From: Rhizophagus clarus | Lineage: Eukaryota > Glomeromycota > Glomeromycetes > Glomerales > Glomeraceae | Direction of reading: 5' to 3' | Assembly: GCA_015698045.1 (NCBI GenBank) | Contig: BLAL01000079.1 | Span: 310,001 to 374,000 of the forward strand | DNA length: 64,000 nucleotides | Shown here: piece after piece, positions 36,874 to 48,389 of the stretch | Layout: each line of letters starts with the position of its first letter | How positions within the stretch are numbered: position 1 is the stretch's first letter | Position numbers and translations under genes: made by a program | Notes under the pieces: model-generated | Told to the model about the DNA's origin: nothing | Databases searched by the model: none | The model's input: the letters and a program-made list of their open reading frames with translations, nothing else

Positions 36874-36875
36874 TA

Positions 36876-38728
36876 CCGTATAATCTCGAAATTAAGCACC
36901 CCCTAAAATTAAGCACCCCACATTATACATATATACTAAAAATAAGCACCCCTAAAAAATTGAAGTTTTTTATTATTTAAACATTATAAATGTTGTAATT
37001 ACAAATTGATTAACTTTATTAACTTTATTAAATGATACAAAATTATTACTTTATCTATTCATTTATACCAATGTCCAAATCATCCCAGCTTATGTCATCC
37101 TCCAAATTGTCATCACTACCATCATTTTCCAAATCATCGTTAATACCATCCACCAGATCATCATCACTAATATCAATAATTTCATTATCAAAATCCTCTA
37201 CATCGTCCAAAGCATTTGAGATACCACAAGTTTTAAAAGAATCGATGATGATCTCATCAGAAATTCCATCCCAAAAACGTTTCACCCATCCACACACATC
37301 ACTGAACTTGGCACGTCGAAGGTTACCTTTATTAGTTTGTCCAGCACCACCAGCAGCCATTCACAGGTGCCATTCTTTACGTAAGTTTGCTTTAAATGGT
37401 TTATTTATCGCAACATCAAGTGGCTGACATAAACTTGTTAGACCACCCAGTATAACGCCTAAATCAAATCTATAATCACGGAACTTCTCTTTTACCGATT
37501 TCTTCAAGTGTCCTTGAAAAGAATCATAAACCATTAATTTTGGAGCTCCAGCTCCAGTTCTCTTGTTAGTCTTGTCACCTAGATAATCAATATACCGGTT
37601 TATCAATTCGCTATCCATCCAACCTTTATCTTGAAACCATACTACTACACCAGGAGGTATTTTTTCACCTTTTGATAATCGTTTCCCCTTAAAAATACAG
37701 ATTGGAGGAAGCTTGGTTCCATCTGTAAATTTGAATCATGAATTTTTGTAAAATTTAAAAGTTTCTCATTATAAAATTGAAAAAAAAGATACTACCCGCA
37801 GCACATATCAAAACCACTGTAAATCGGTTTTTGTCATTGCCGGTGCTGCGGATCTGAACAGTTTTTTCCCCCCTTTTGATCAATAGTAAAATTACCCGCC
37901 ATATCAAACCACACTGGGGTTTCATCCATATTGAAAATATTGCATAAATCAAAGGATTTTCTGGTTCTCAAGTTATTAATAAATTGATGAAATTTAGCCA
38001 AAGTTTCTTCTGTTTGACTTGGTAGCTTCTGGGAAATCTTTGTGCGTCGTCTCCAGGATAGCTTATACCTTTTCATAAAGGAGGATATCCACTGACATGA
38101 AGTTTTAAATTCCTTTGCTGAACCACCATATAAAGTTGTCATTTCACGCTCCTTCAGGATATTTTGCATTTTAATTCGTAGAATTGTATAAGTAACAGCC
38201 AATCCTTGTTTTCTTTGTTCAATAAGCCAAGTATACAGCTTTTCTTCAGCCTCAGGATAAAAGGCTTTTCGGCCTGAGCCAATTCATTTACTGTCTTGGT
38301 TAAGTTCAGAATCCCAGCCTTTGCTTGCCGTAACCCAACGTCCTACCATACTGGCGTTAAGATCAAAGTGTCTTGCCGCTTTATTTCATCCATGTAGCTT
38401 AGCATAAGTGATAACCTGTTTCTTCTGATAAACAGAATATGAGTTACGCTTTTGCTTGACAGTTCTATTGTGCAAAACCTTCGGCATTTTTTTTGAGTTT
38501 TAAACAGGTTATGAAACGTGTTTCGCGTAAGTCCTGTGTTTATAAAAATCATTCAGTTGTACAAATTATCGATCATAGTACCATTGTAGTACAAATGAGC
38601 AGTCTAAAATCTCAATTTCGTGATGCAATTTTTGAAAATTTTTAAAGAGAAAGTAATATTTTATAAAATCACCTGAAATTAAGCACCCCTATAGTAAAAA
38701 AAGGGTGCTTAATTTCGAGATTATACGG
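36876..38728 (-). mobile_element. pogo-like (Tc1/mariner superfamily) DNA transposon, 1.85 kb
   Basis: The ends read CCGTATAATCTCGAAATTAA inward on both sides, followed by GCACCCC repeated near the left end. TA flanks each side (36874-36875 and 38729-38730), the duplication typical of this superfamily. One decayed transposase gene occupies the minus strand between the TIRs. Full length with well-matched TIRs, so a fairly recent arrival. Confidence 0.92.
37055..38487 (-). pseudogene. pogo-like DDE transposase with three TGA codons and a frameshift
   Basis: Starts MPKVLHNRTVKQKRNSYSVY, an N-terminal helix-turn-helix region (KAARHFDLNASMVGRWV), then a CENP-B-like segment (WISSFMKRYKLSWRRRTKIS). 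The DDE_1 core follows: first Asp in FNMDETPVWFD, second in LMVYDSFQGH, third in SLCQPLDVAINKPFK. A 73-bp intron (37795-37723) appears to interrupt it before DGTKLPPICIFKG. In-frame TGA codons lie at 38388-38386, 38286-38284 and 37363-37361, and a one-base shift near 37865 in a G/A run. Each TGA fits a CGA arginine changed by C to T. The acidic tail is DD-rich. Non-functional as read here. The enzyme would cut and paste the surrounding element. Confidence 0.88.
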
Positions 38729-38730
38729 TA

Positions 38731-39811
38731 CTTGGTTTTAAAACGATTGTCTGAAAACTTAATTGAAAAAGCAAGAAGTTGGAAATTGCTTTTATAATTT
38801 TGGAAATGTCCAATAGACCGATATGTTGATTATCTATCAGACTCAGTAAATACATTTCAATCGCATTGATTAATTATAATAATACCGTATAAAAAATACA
38901 GTAAATAAACTTGTGATCAATTGATATATTCTTTTATCCCATTGGTACTATGTATATATATACTGATGGATTTTTTTGTTACTTATTCCACTGGTTTATA
39001 ATAAGTGTTAACTATAATAAATATTTGTTTATAATGCAAATTATCTTTTTTTTTTATGATAAAAATACGCGTTTAATACATTTTTATGTTTCGGGTTATT
39101 TGATTATTTGATAATGAATATGAGAATGCACATCTTTAACCGCACTAGGAATAATTATTTTCGAAAATTCTGACTGTACTTCACACTATCACCATCCCTT
39201 AATATTTTTCATTTTTCAGCTAATTTGAAAATTAAATATGAGAAACATAATACATTAATAAAAACTAAATTGATCACCTGAAAATTCGGAATCACTATCA
39301 TTATCATTTAAATTTTCCCATGAAAGTATTCAATTCTTCTACTTCAATATAAATACCTTGCTAATGATGCATAACAGTTATATACAGATTCTGCCTTATA
39401 GTTTTCACCATTTTGTTATTTAAGCCATGTAATGAATTTTAAAAATCTTCAAGTTTTGTACAAGTATTATTATATTGACTAATTTTTTTTATCATGTTGG
39501 CTTAATGCAACTACACAAAGCCATTTTGCAGTACACTTATATTATCTGTATTTTTACTCTTGAAAGTTGTTGAATTTGATATATTTCCCTCATTTGTAGA
39601 ATAGATGACATTACAATAAGGTTATTAAAGCGAAAAAAAGATATATTTGGAAAAGAAGAATAAAAAAGGAGTAGGAAAAGAATAGAGAATGTAAAAAGCA
39701 AATAAGAAAAAGAAAAAAAGCTTAAAAAAAAGCTTAAATATAGTAAGAAAAAATCCATCAGTATATACGTCATACACAATGAGATAAACCTGTTATTATA
39801 TGGAAAGCTTA
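38731..39811. other. Intergenic, no gene seen
   Basis: AT-rich. The minus-strand ORF at 39537-39779 is a Phe/Leu/Ser low-complexity shadow of an A/G-rich stretch (39630-39740). No repeat of note. Confidence 0.45.
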
Positions 39812-39883
39812 GAATAACTTAGTATTCACTGATGTACCCTTCCCTTCGGGGGGGCCCCACATCAGTGAATAACCTAGTTATTC
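39812..39883. repeat. Strong stem-loop
   Basis: The left arm 39812-39835 (GAATAAC...TATTCACTGATGT) pairs with 39859-39883 (ACATCAGTGAATA...GTTATTC) around a GC-rich loop with a G run (CTTCGGGGGGGCCCC). The contrast with AT-rich surroundings is sharp. It may be a small foldback element or a structured RNA; no promoter seen. Confidence 0.7.
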
Positions 39884-41674
39884 TCAGATATCCATTGAAT
39901 AACAAGTATACATGTCATCATTTCACCCGAAAGTAGGGTGGGCGGATGACTGAATCTTTTTTTCGTTCGTATGGTTCATTAGCATGGTTAAATAGCAAAC
40001 TGGTATTTTTCGTTTATTTGTTAATAACACTTGTCGGACTATAACAAATTGCACACGTTAACAAACAGAGGACTCGCACTTGAAGAACATCAATTAAGAA
40101 CATCAATAGCAGTGTTGTACATTTTCGATGTCCGCGGCTTTCTTTGGCTGTCCCGGACACGACCGCGCACTGTCCGTATTCTTTTGTAGCTTGAAAAACT
40201 CTTCAAAAATTATATGTATTTACGTGTAATAGATATTATGCTGAGTAACGAAATAGGTTATTATCATAATAAAATTTTGAGGGACTATCATTTCTTTTTG
40301 TGTAACCTGTCCCGGACATTGTCCCGTGACAAAACTGTCAATAGTACATGTAATTAATACATTATTGATTATTCAACACTTTACAGTGTAAATGTTATAT
40401 CTACTAAATAAAACGTTAATGTAAGAGGTTAACGCAGATAAAGAAAAAATAGTTTTGCTTGATCCTGTTCACTAATAATAATTTTTTCGAAATTGATGTT
40501 ACCTGTTTAACTGTTATTTAATTATATAGGAATTTTTAGCAACGATGCTCGTTTAAGATAAAGTTGACACCTCATGTTGTTATCAGAAAATGCAAAAGAT
40601 TTCCTCTCCCTATAACACATTGTACTTACAGTAAGTCCGTTCTAAATAAACGAGATTAAATAGTTCACTTAAAATGTTGGCTATTGTTTGCAGGAACTAA
40701 GGGACATCTACGGAAAATATTCTAGCCTGCAACATAATTTTTTAGTGTATTTGAATAAAACTATTTGCATTTAAGGTGTGATCCAGGATGATATCGTTAA
40801 TAGTAAAAGAGCATCATCCCTTTCTCATATCTATTTGTATTAATACTATTGTGTTTCTCAAATGGAAATGGTCACATAATAATAAATATAAAATAGAATA
40901 AATGGGGTAAAGGTTTTTATTTGTCAAACACCGACACGTATTATTTTTGATTTTAAAGAATTCTTCGGAAAGAAAAAGATGACTAAATTATTTATTTATT
41001 ATTATTGTTATTAAAATCATTTCATCCATCATAATTGGAACACATTAAAATTATCATTAAACATATCTATTGATCCGATCTTTACAAATAAGGAGAAAAA
41101 CAATACTCGACCTTACTCGACCTTCATTGTATAGGGGAGATACCGTAGTTTCAAAATGTTTCTTTTTATTTTTCCTTCACAATCATTGGAACAAGATTTT
41201 TTTTTTGGAAATTCTAAATTTAAATGAGGTTTGATGATAATAGAAAAAAAAAGAAAATCCTTATATTGAATAAATCAGTGGCGCAAGAAGTTGTTAATTA
41301 TTTTTAAAAAATTGTCATTTATAATCAAATTTTCGAACAATTACACAATTTTTAACTATTGTTCATCACGTGGTAGTTCATGTAGATATATACACTGCAC
41401 TGGTCAGAAAAATTTATAAATTCTTTCCATCCTTTTGTTCAAAATGTCAAACTCAGTTTCTTTGAATCTTTTCACCGTTATCCATAACAAAAGTATTTAC
41501 TCTTTTCTAAATAAAAATTTTATTGATTATTTTTTTTTTATATTTGTATATTGATGATTATTGATCATATATAATTTATAATAGTTCAAAGACAAAAAGT
41601 TAATAAACTTGCAAAAAAGTGTGGATTAGGTACTGTATGTAGAATTAGCAATTAAATTACTTTTACGTGAATTA
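39884..41674. other. Intergenic with a GC-richer TGTCCCGGACA patch
   Basis: No gene found. 40130-40200 and 40300-40330 share TGTCCCGGACA words in inverted arrangement and may be the ends of a small degenerate element (about 40120-40345). The rest is AT-rich. Confidence 0.4.
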
Positions 41675-42043
41675 ATGTTGGCTTTATTTCTATGTCCAGA
41701 ACCTCAAAATCTTCCGACTTTCTTACAAGACCCAACTATTGCTAGAATTGTTCTCCGTGAAATAAATAAAAAAAACGAGATGCCGGTCTTAGTCTTCGAT
41801 TGGAATGACGCTGGGTTCAATGACGATCCTACTGTTCCGAACTGTCGCAACGGGCAAATAGGGCAGACAAAGGCAGAAGTAATTGCTAGTCTAACCGGAG
41901 CCGGTGCCGTTAATCATGACGACATATTGTTCTCATTTCCGAACGGTGCGGCGATTGGCTCATGGTCCAATAATGTATCAAAAAACTTGTCATGGTATGA
42001 GATACGTATTTACGTTTTGGATTCTTTAATGTTATCAGCTTAG
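41675..42043 (+). CDS. Hypothetical 122-aa ORF, GC-richer than its surroundings
   Basis: Open for 122 codons. The central part (MPVLVFDWNDAGFNDDPTVP, then NCRNGQIGQ, then the TGAGAVNHDDILFSFPNGAA region) has balanced amino acid use and clearly higher G+C than the DNA around it, unlike the repeat-derived ORFs. No recognised motif, signal peptide or membrane segment. The first 20 residues are in AT-rich sequence, so the true start may be a later Met (MPVLVF) or an upstream exon. Could be a gene fragment, a fast-evolving orphan gene or a decayed insertion. Confidence 0.4.
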   Translation: MLALFLCPEPQNLPTFLQDPTIARIVLREINKKNEMPVLVFDWNDAGFNDDPTVPNCRNGQIGQTKAEVIASLTGAGAVNHDDILFSFPNGAAIGSWSNNVSKNLSWYEIRIYVLDSLMLSA

Positions 42044-42287
42044 TTCACCGTCATTATATTATATTTGCAAAAGGGCAAAGAACCAATCCGGTGTCCCAAA
42101 TATATGTAATCATCTGATAAGAATCAACAAAATCCCCAAAATCACCCTTTCCTCTGAAAATGTGGATCTTGAAAATTTTATTCACGTTTTTTGAAGCTAT
42201 TTCATGTTATTTGCGATATAAAAATTTAAATAAATAATAATCTACTTTAACAAGTAATATGTTATAAATAATATTTTACTTTCTTTG

Positions 42288-42321
<34 letters not shown>

Positions 42322-43432
42322 AAATTGGCCGTACCTTGAATTTATCCAATCGGTGATTGTGGCTGTGTCGTTGCGGCTGCGCCACTAACCTCTATCTGCT
42401 AAATAGTGTATATTTGAGTGACAACTAGCCAGTAGGTCTTTTTCTAGTACCCACGATAGGGTATTATCAGCACGATTGCGTGACTAGGTTGTTAAACTTT
42501 AATTGGTTAAAAAAATGTGCGACATTTATTCTTGTTAGTGATTGATTTTATTTCACAAAATAATCTTTAATGAATGTATTGTATGATATTAAACAATTGA
42601 CGAAATTAAGAAAGAAATATAATTATTTTCTTTTTTAATATTTGTGGAGAGAATTATCTTTTTATATAAATCATAAATAAATGTTTATTAGCAGTAATTA
42701 GTTGATATATAATATGAGTTTAGTCATAATTGAGTCAAATAGGCTAAATAAATAATTTGTTAATGAGGATATTATGAAAATAGGGGAGGATTCATTCTAG
42801 ATATAATTTCCAATAGTTGGTATTCAAGGATTATATTAAGATCGGCCATGAAAGCGGACTATCAAGATGAGATATGCCTACTGTAAATGCCAGTTCTTTT
42901 ATGCTTATGAAAATAAGCGTTGTATATATGTAGCAGAAGGTTTTTATTAATTAAATGTAAATGCGAAAGTGAAATAAAATATAATAAATTACTAATAAAC
43001 GTTTCACCGTTGATCAATTTGCGAAGGTTACACGATCAACTTAAACAAAAAAAACGTAAATTAATCGGTTGCGAATAGGTAATGCACACACTAGCAATTA
43101 CACTCAGACGCAAGCATTAATTTACAAATAAACTAACACTTTAACAACGAGATAACTTATTAAATAAATGCTTTATTTTATTTAAAACGAAATTATCTGT
43201 TTTTACATTGATTAAAAACGCCTATATTTATACAAAAAACAACTACACTAAATTTACTTGACATATCTAACATATCACATAAATGCTACTTATTTCATAT
43301 ATTTCACATATTTGTTATATTGCATATGTTTAACATATCAAACATTTGCAATATTCGTAACATTTATAACATTTGTGACATTCGCAACATTCGCAACATG
43401 ATCAGCGATCACGTGACTGTTCGATCGTAACA
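42044..43432. other. Intergenic with a poly-A tract and ACATTTG minisatellite
   Basis: A 32-nt A run at 42288-42319 is followed by a GC-richer segment (GTGGCTGTGTCGTTGCGGCT) that could be the trace of an inserted retroposed sequence, though no family could be assigned. 43255-43400 is a short repeat of AACAT(T/A)(T/C)G-like words ending in TGATCAGCGATCACGTGA. Confidence 0.4.
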
Positions 43433-44290
43433 CTACATTACTCCACATATATATATATATATATATAAAAGAACAAAATAATGATAGAAGAGAATGAAAA
43501 AAAGGTGAAGAGGAACGAAAAAAAGGTGAAGAGGAATGAAAAAAAAGGTGAAGAGGAACGAAAAAAAGGTGAAGTGGAACGAAAAAAGGTGAAGAGGAAC
43601 AAAAATAAAGACAAAAGGGAATAAAAATAAAGATATTTCAGAAAAAACCAAAAATAAAGAGAAGAAAACGAAGATGAAAAGAAATAAAGGTGAAAGAAAT
43701 AAAACAAAAATGAAGGAAATAAAACGAAGATGAAGGGAATAAATAAAGAAATGAAGGAAACCAAAGGCAGATAAATAAGAAGAAAGAGAAAGTGGATGAA
43801 AACAAAAGTTAACAAAAAGAAAAACCAAAATCCAAAACCAATAAAGAAGAATAGATAAAGTTAGTAAAAACGAAATATAAAAAGCAAACAAAAAAGAAAA
43901 AAAAAGAAAAAAGAAGCATACCCTATTCATAAAACTGAAAGGCTAAAGATCTAAAAAAAAAAAAAGAAATTGAAATGAGAAGAAAACTAAAAGCAAAAGA
44001 AGAAAAGTATAAAAAACGAAATATAAAAAACTAACACAAAAATAAGACGAAAAGTATAAAGAAATAACATACCTTTAACACAAAATCGGAAAACTTAAAC
44101 CTAAAAGAAAGAGATAAATTAGAAATGAATGAAGAAAAATAAAGAAAAAAGAACGAAAAAAAACATACCTGTGAAACTAAAAGATCTTAAAAATCCTAAG
44201 ATAAAAGAAATAAAAAAGAAATTAGAAATGGGAATAAGAAGGAAAAATATAAAGAAATGGAATAAAACAGTAAAAAACATACCTGGTTTT
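43433..44290. repeat. Purine tract (GAAAAAAAGGTGAAGAGGAAC minisatellite)
   Basis: Nearly pure A/G on this strand. The best-kept part (43490-43600) repeats a unit of about 20 bp, GGTGAAGAGGAACGAAAAAA. It then degrades to AAAACGAAATATAAAAA and GAAAACAT-type units. It starts beside an (AT)n run. The Phe-rich minus-strand ORFs (43433-43930) are compositional. Confidence 0.85.
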
Positions 44291-46829
44291 TGTTTTATTT
44301 AAAAGAAAAATGTCGCGCCTAAAAAAAAGATTATCTATAACAAATAATTACATTGATCAGCCAATAAAATTTGTTTGTTTACGTGATTATAGTAAGGGTC
44401 GCCATGGCGACCGGGGTCGCCAATTCCATTTTCCCTTTTTTTTTTTTTTCAAATTAAAAAAAAAAAAATGAAATATTTCATTTTTTTCTTTTTATTTAAC
44501 AGAGTTTGTTTACATATTTGCTAAGATTATTACGAAATGTTTGACGAATATATCCTTATAAGGGTGATCATTTGATGTATACTATAACGTATAAAGGAAT
44601 TTTTTTTAAAATTTTTTTTTTTTGATAACAGGTTTATTTACATAATTTATTTAGTGCGGAAAAAAAGATTATTATGAAATATAGAATAAATCTATATAAG
44701 GAAAATCATTTGAAATTCAATGTTTGTTTGTTTTTTTTTTTTTTTTTTTTTTGTATCTTGTAATAAACATGTAACGAAAAAAAAATTTTTTTTTTATTAT
44801 ATAATAAACATCTGTTGAGGGTGGGCGGAATACTCTATCTTAGATTCAAGATTCGGGTTCATTATTCCTAAGAACTAAGAATTAAATTCGCAAGCAAAGT
44901 TTTCTAGTAGATCATGCAAGTGTTTTGATGATCATTCAGCCGGGACTTTATGGGTTACATTATTCTAAAAAATATAAAAAAAAAAACTGTATCACCAAAT
45001 TGAACAGCACAACAGATTACCGAATAGGAAAATTTTAGCATCTGTTTTTTACACTACGATAAATAACGCTAGTATGGATGGATAAAAAAAAATAGGAAAT
45101 ATAATAACGAATAATTAATTTGAATCGGGATAACAAATTTAATTCTCGTAAACCTTCCCCGTTTTTAATTTTATCTATTAATTGTGATTTGTACTTGTGC
45201 GTGCTTGTGGGAAATAATATATGCACAAAACCTAAAAGTAAGCCAAGTAAGCCGTCGTGTAAAAAAGAAACAAGTTTCTAATTCACTATTTTGGAATCTT
45301 AATTTTAGATTTAGCTAAGTTCTTTGAAAAAAAAAAACTGCGGAATCTAAAAGTAGTCATATGAAATTATCAGTGTCCGGTTATGACAATTTGGTTTTTT
45401 TTTTCACTAAAAGAATCTCATTTCCCATGACTTGTACCAAACAATTTGCAAGATTTGCTTGTAAAGTTAGTCTATTTAAGGTCTTACTTTCCGCGTAAAA
45501 CAAGTTATTGTAATTACAAAAAAAAAGAGAAACAAATTATCATTGCTTTAACAATATGATTTCGGAATTAAAATTTTTTAAAAAAAACCTTTAGTAGTCG
45601 TCGCCGTTTAGTATATTCTACTCTGATTTTCCTTGGCATTAATATTAACAAATTTAGATGCTGTTATGCATAAAACGTCGTCATCAAAAGGATGTTAGTT
45701 TATAATTATTTATTAGAAATAAAATTGTTTGAAAAATATTTTGCAGCTTATTGATTTTTCGTTGTTGGTAACGATTTTATTTTATTTTTTTTTATCTATT
45801 GTTTAACAAAATTTACCGGCACTTTCTTTCTTTCTTTCTTTAAAAAACTTTAAAAGTTTTAATGATGACTTGTATATATTAAAATAATTTTTTACTCGAT
45901 TTTTTTTATACCTTAAAATTACAAATAAATAATTTATAAATTTTTCTTTTATTTATTCATATAAGTTTAGAGTGTAATGTCATCACTTTTGAGTTTGGAC
46001 GAATGAAATCACCTTTTTACGTTTAAATAAGATTGTTCAACGAGGTCGAATTACTTGTATCTCAATTTTTTGTGAGTGCAGGTATAATATCATTTTTTTT
46101 TTTTTATAATGGTGTTATCAAAATTTTCTTTTTTCCTGTATTTGAGTAGCAATTTCACCATTCGCTGCAGCTTATTTAATATTTAAAAATATTTATTTTA
46201 AAATTTAAAAACTACTAAGAAATTGAAAAAATCCAAATACTATCTATAAATAATTATGTATGATAAATACGTTTTTTATGATAAAATTCCCGTAAACAGG
46301 ATGTTACAAACTTCCCAGTTTAAGTAATTTTTCTGTGGTTTTTTGATCTACGAACTTAAAATGACGTTCTCGTGATTCTATGGGACATAGATTAAGATGT
46401 AAAATATATTTTTATATAATTTAAACCATGTGGGTACACCGCGGGTTGACTTTTTTAGGTTGAAAAAATAGTATAAAATGGCTCCAATTTTTCCTTCAGA
46501 AGTTTTCCCCAATATTTTTTTTTTTTTTATAATAAAATAACTCTTACATATATAATATACTGTTCAAAAATAATAAATATATATATATAATTTTTTTTTT
46601 TACTGCAAATATCAAAAAAAAAAAAAAAAAAAAAAAAAAAATAATAATTAATTTCTTTCTTTCTTTCACAGAAAGATTTACAATCCATTTATCCTCTTTT
46701 TTTTTGACGTTTCGCTGCATTTTTTTAATATCTGCAATTTGCAACGACGTTAATTAATTAAATTATTGTTAGTTTCATATTCCATCCGTCGGTTCAACGT
46801 TCTCCTGCTTCCAAGAAAAAGAAATCCAA
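44291..46829. other. Intergenic, upstream of the hemocyanin-like gene
   Basis: No supported gene. Notable: a perfect 16-bp palindrome GGTCGCCATGGCGACC at 44397-44412; long T or A runs at 44440-44470, 44730-44755, 46093-46106 and 46615-46640; and TTTC-rich tracts near 45826 and 46652. The leader before the hemocyanin-like ATG (46740-46829) is less AT-biased and C/T-rich. Confidence 0.45.
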
Positions 46830-48389
46830 ATGGCTGCTGGTCCCGAAGACATTGACATTGAATTATTTATGAACTGGTTTAGGGAAGATCCTAATCTCAA
46901 TAAGCATTACGAATGTTGGAATCTTGTTTGTAATCAAAGTGGTTTTGATAGTAAAAGTCTTAAACGTGTTTATAGGGATCGAAATGGTGAAATGTTCGTT
47001 TACATGTATCGACAAATGCTGGCAAGATATGATGCTGAACGTCTTGGATTGAATTTACCTTTGACTAGACCTTTGGATAATTATCGTGCCCCAATTGAGG
47101 AAGGATATGAACCAAACGGAAGTTTGGTTACTATATTTGGATCTCGTAAAGCTAATTCAGTACTTGACAATACAACAGTTCAAGAAATCGAAAAATATCG
47201 TGTAAGTATCAAACAAGCTATCGAAATGGGTAAATTTCATGATGGTACTGAGATAGATATTAATCTGCTAGGCGCTGTCGTATCTGGAGCAAATATGCGT
47301 AATTATTATGGCGGTTTACATGCGCGTGGCCACGTTGCTATAGCATCCATAAGCAATAAACCTGGTGTGATGTCTGCTACACGCGTTGCTTCCCGTGATC
47401 CGGTATTTTGGAGATGGCATCGTCATATAGATAACCTGATCAATCTGTGGGAAGAAAAACAGGAACCGAATGACTTTTCTAATTCACCACCTGTAAAACT
47501 TCGAGATGTCATTCTCGCATTCAAAAATGAACTGCCTATAGGTCATGAAGAAACAGAAGAAGAAGAAGCAGCTGCATTTGGTGAAAAAACATTTGGTGGA
47601 GGAAATTTTGATAAGGATGTATCAAATAACGAGTATGTTACAAATGAATTACAAACAAGAATGAAATCTAAATTTTGGACATATTTTGGGTTAACTGAGA
47701 ATATAGATTATTTATTTCCGAGGGAATTTTATTACTTTTTCCGTGTAGAAAATACTTCTTCATCTCCATTTGATGTTACATTCCGCGTCTTTCTAGTACC
47801 AGAGGAATTAGCTGAATCAAGACGTCATTGGATTGAGTTGGATAAATTCAAAGGAGGAACTATACCTCCTAATTCTAAAACGGTAGTATGTCGTAGCAGT
47901 GATATGTCATCTGTCGTACGTCAACCTCCACGGAAAACCAGAAATGAATTGGATGTTGCTCATGGTACTACTAGAAATCCACTTGAAGCATTTTATGATT
48001 GTGGTTGGCCTTACCATCTTTTGCTACCCAGAGGAAGGAGAGGAGGAATGAAGTTTAAATTGTTAGTATTTATTTCTGATTGGTCCCAAGATAAAGTGCC
48101 AAGAAAAAGTAGATTTGGAAGTATTAGTTTCGGTGGTAACGAAAGTCTGTATAGTAAATATCCCGACAATAAACCAATGGGTTATCCACTTGATAGACCG
48201 TTCAAAAATAATTCTTATCAAGAGGTAATAAGTAAAGAATTTCAAAATCTCGTAATGAAAAGAAATTAATTTTTTTTAATTTGTTTTATTTTAATTTCAC
48301 AGACTTTTGCTGGATTAAATAATGCAATAATTAGAGATGTTAGCATCAAATGGGTTGACGAATGGCAAGAAGTTTTTGATGACGACTGA
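46830..48389 (+). CDS. Hemocyanin/prophenoloxidase-like protein lacking the CuA ligands, about 493 aa
   Basis: Exons 46830-48224 and 48303-48389 (phase 0, 78-bp intron). It aligns by eye with the middle and C-terminal domains of arthropod prophenoloxidase: FREDP (17-21), GEMFVYMYRQMLARYDAERL (53-72), LHARGHVAIA (163-172), RDPVFWRWHRHID (189-201), then an Ig-like C-terminal domain with FYYFFRVEN, FIELDKF-like WIELDKFKGG, CGWPYHLLLPRG and YPDNKPMGYPLDRP. Exon 2 supplies the last strand (IIRDVSIKWVDEW). CuB histidines H164, H168 and H197 are present. At CuA, the usual HHWHWH region reads KHYECWN, with Y27 and N31 where ligands belong, and the third ligand is Y60. The N-terminal hemocyanin domain is absent, which explains the 493 aa against roughly 680-700 in arthropods. 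A dicopper oxidase seems unlikely; storage, binding or one-copper roles are possible. No signal peptide. Confidence 0.88.

Noticed and set aside
37032-37427. Plus-strand 131-aa Ser-rich ORF
   Set aside because: Antisense to the acidic tail of the pogo-like transposase.
42288-42520. SINE-like insertion next to the 32-nt A run
   Set aside because: The adjacent GC-richer block lacks clear A and B boxes and a target duplication, so I only note it in the intergenic entry.
43433-43930. Minus-strand 165-aa and 125-aa ORFs resembling membrane proteins
   Set aside because: They are the complement of the purine tract; the hydrophobicity comes from TTT/TTC codons in a minisatellite.
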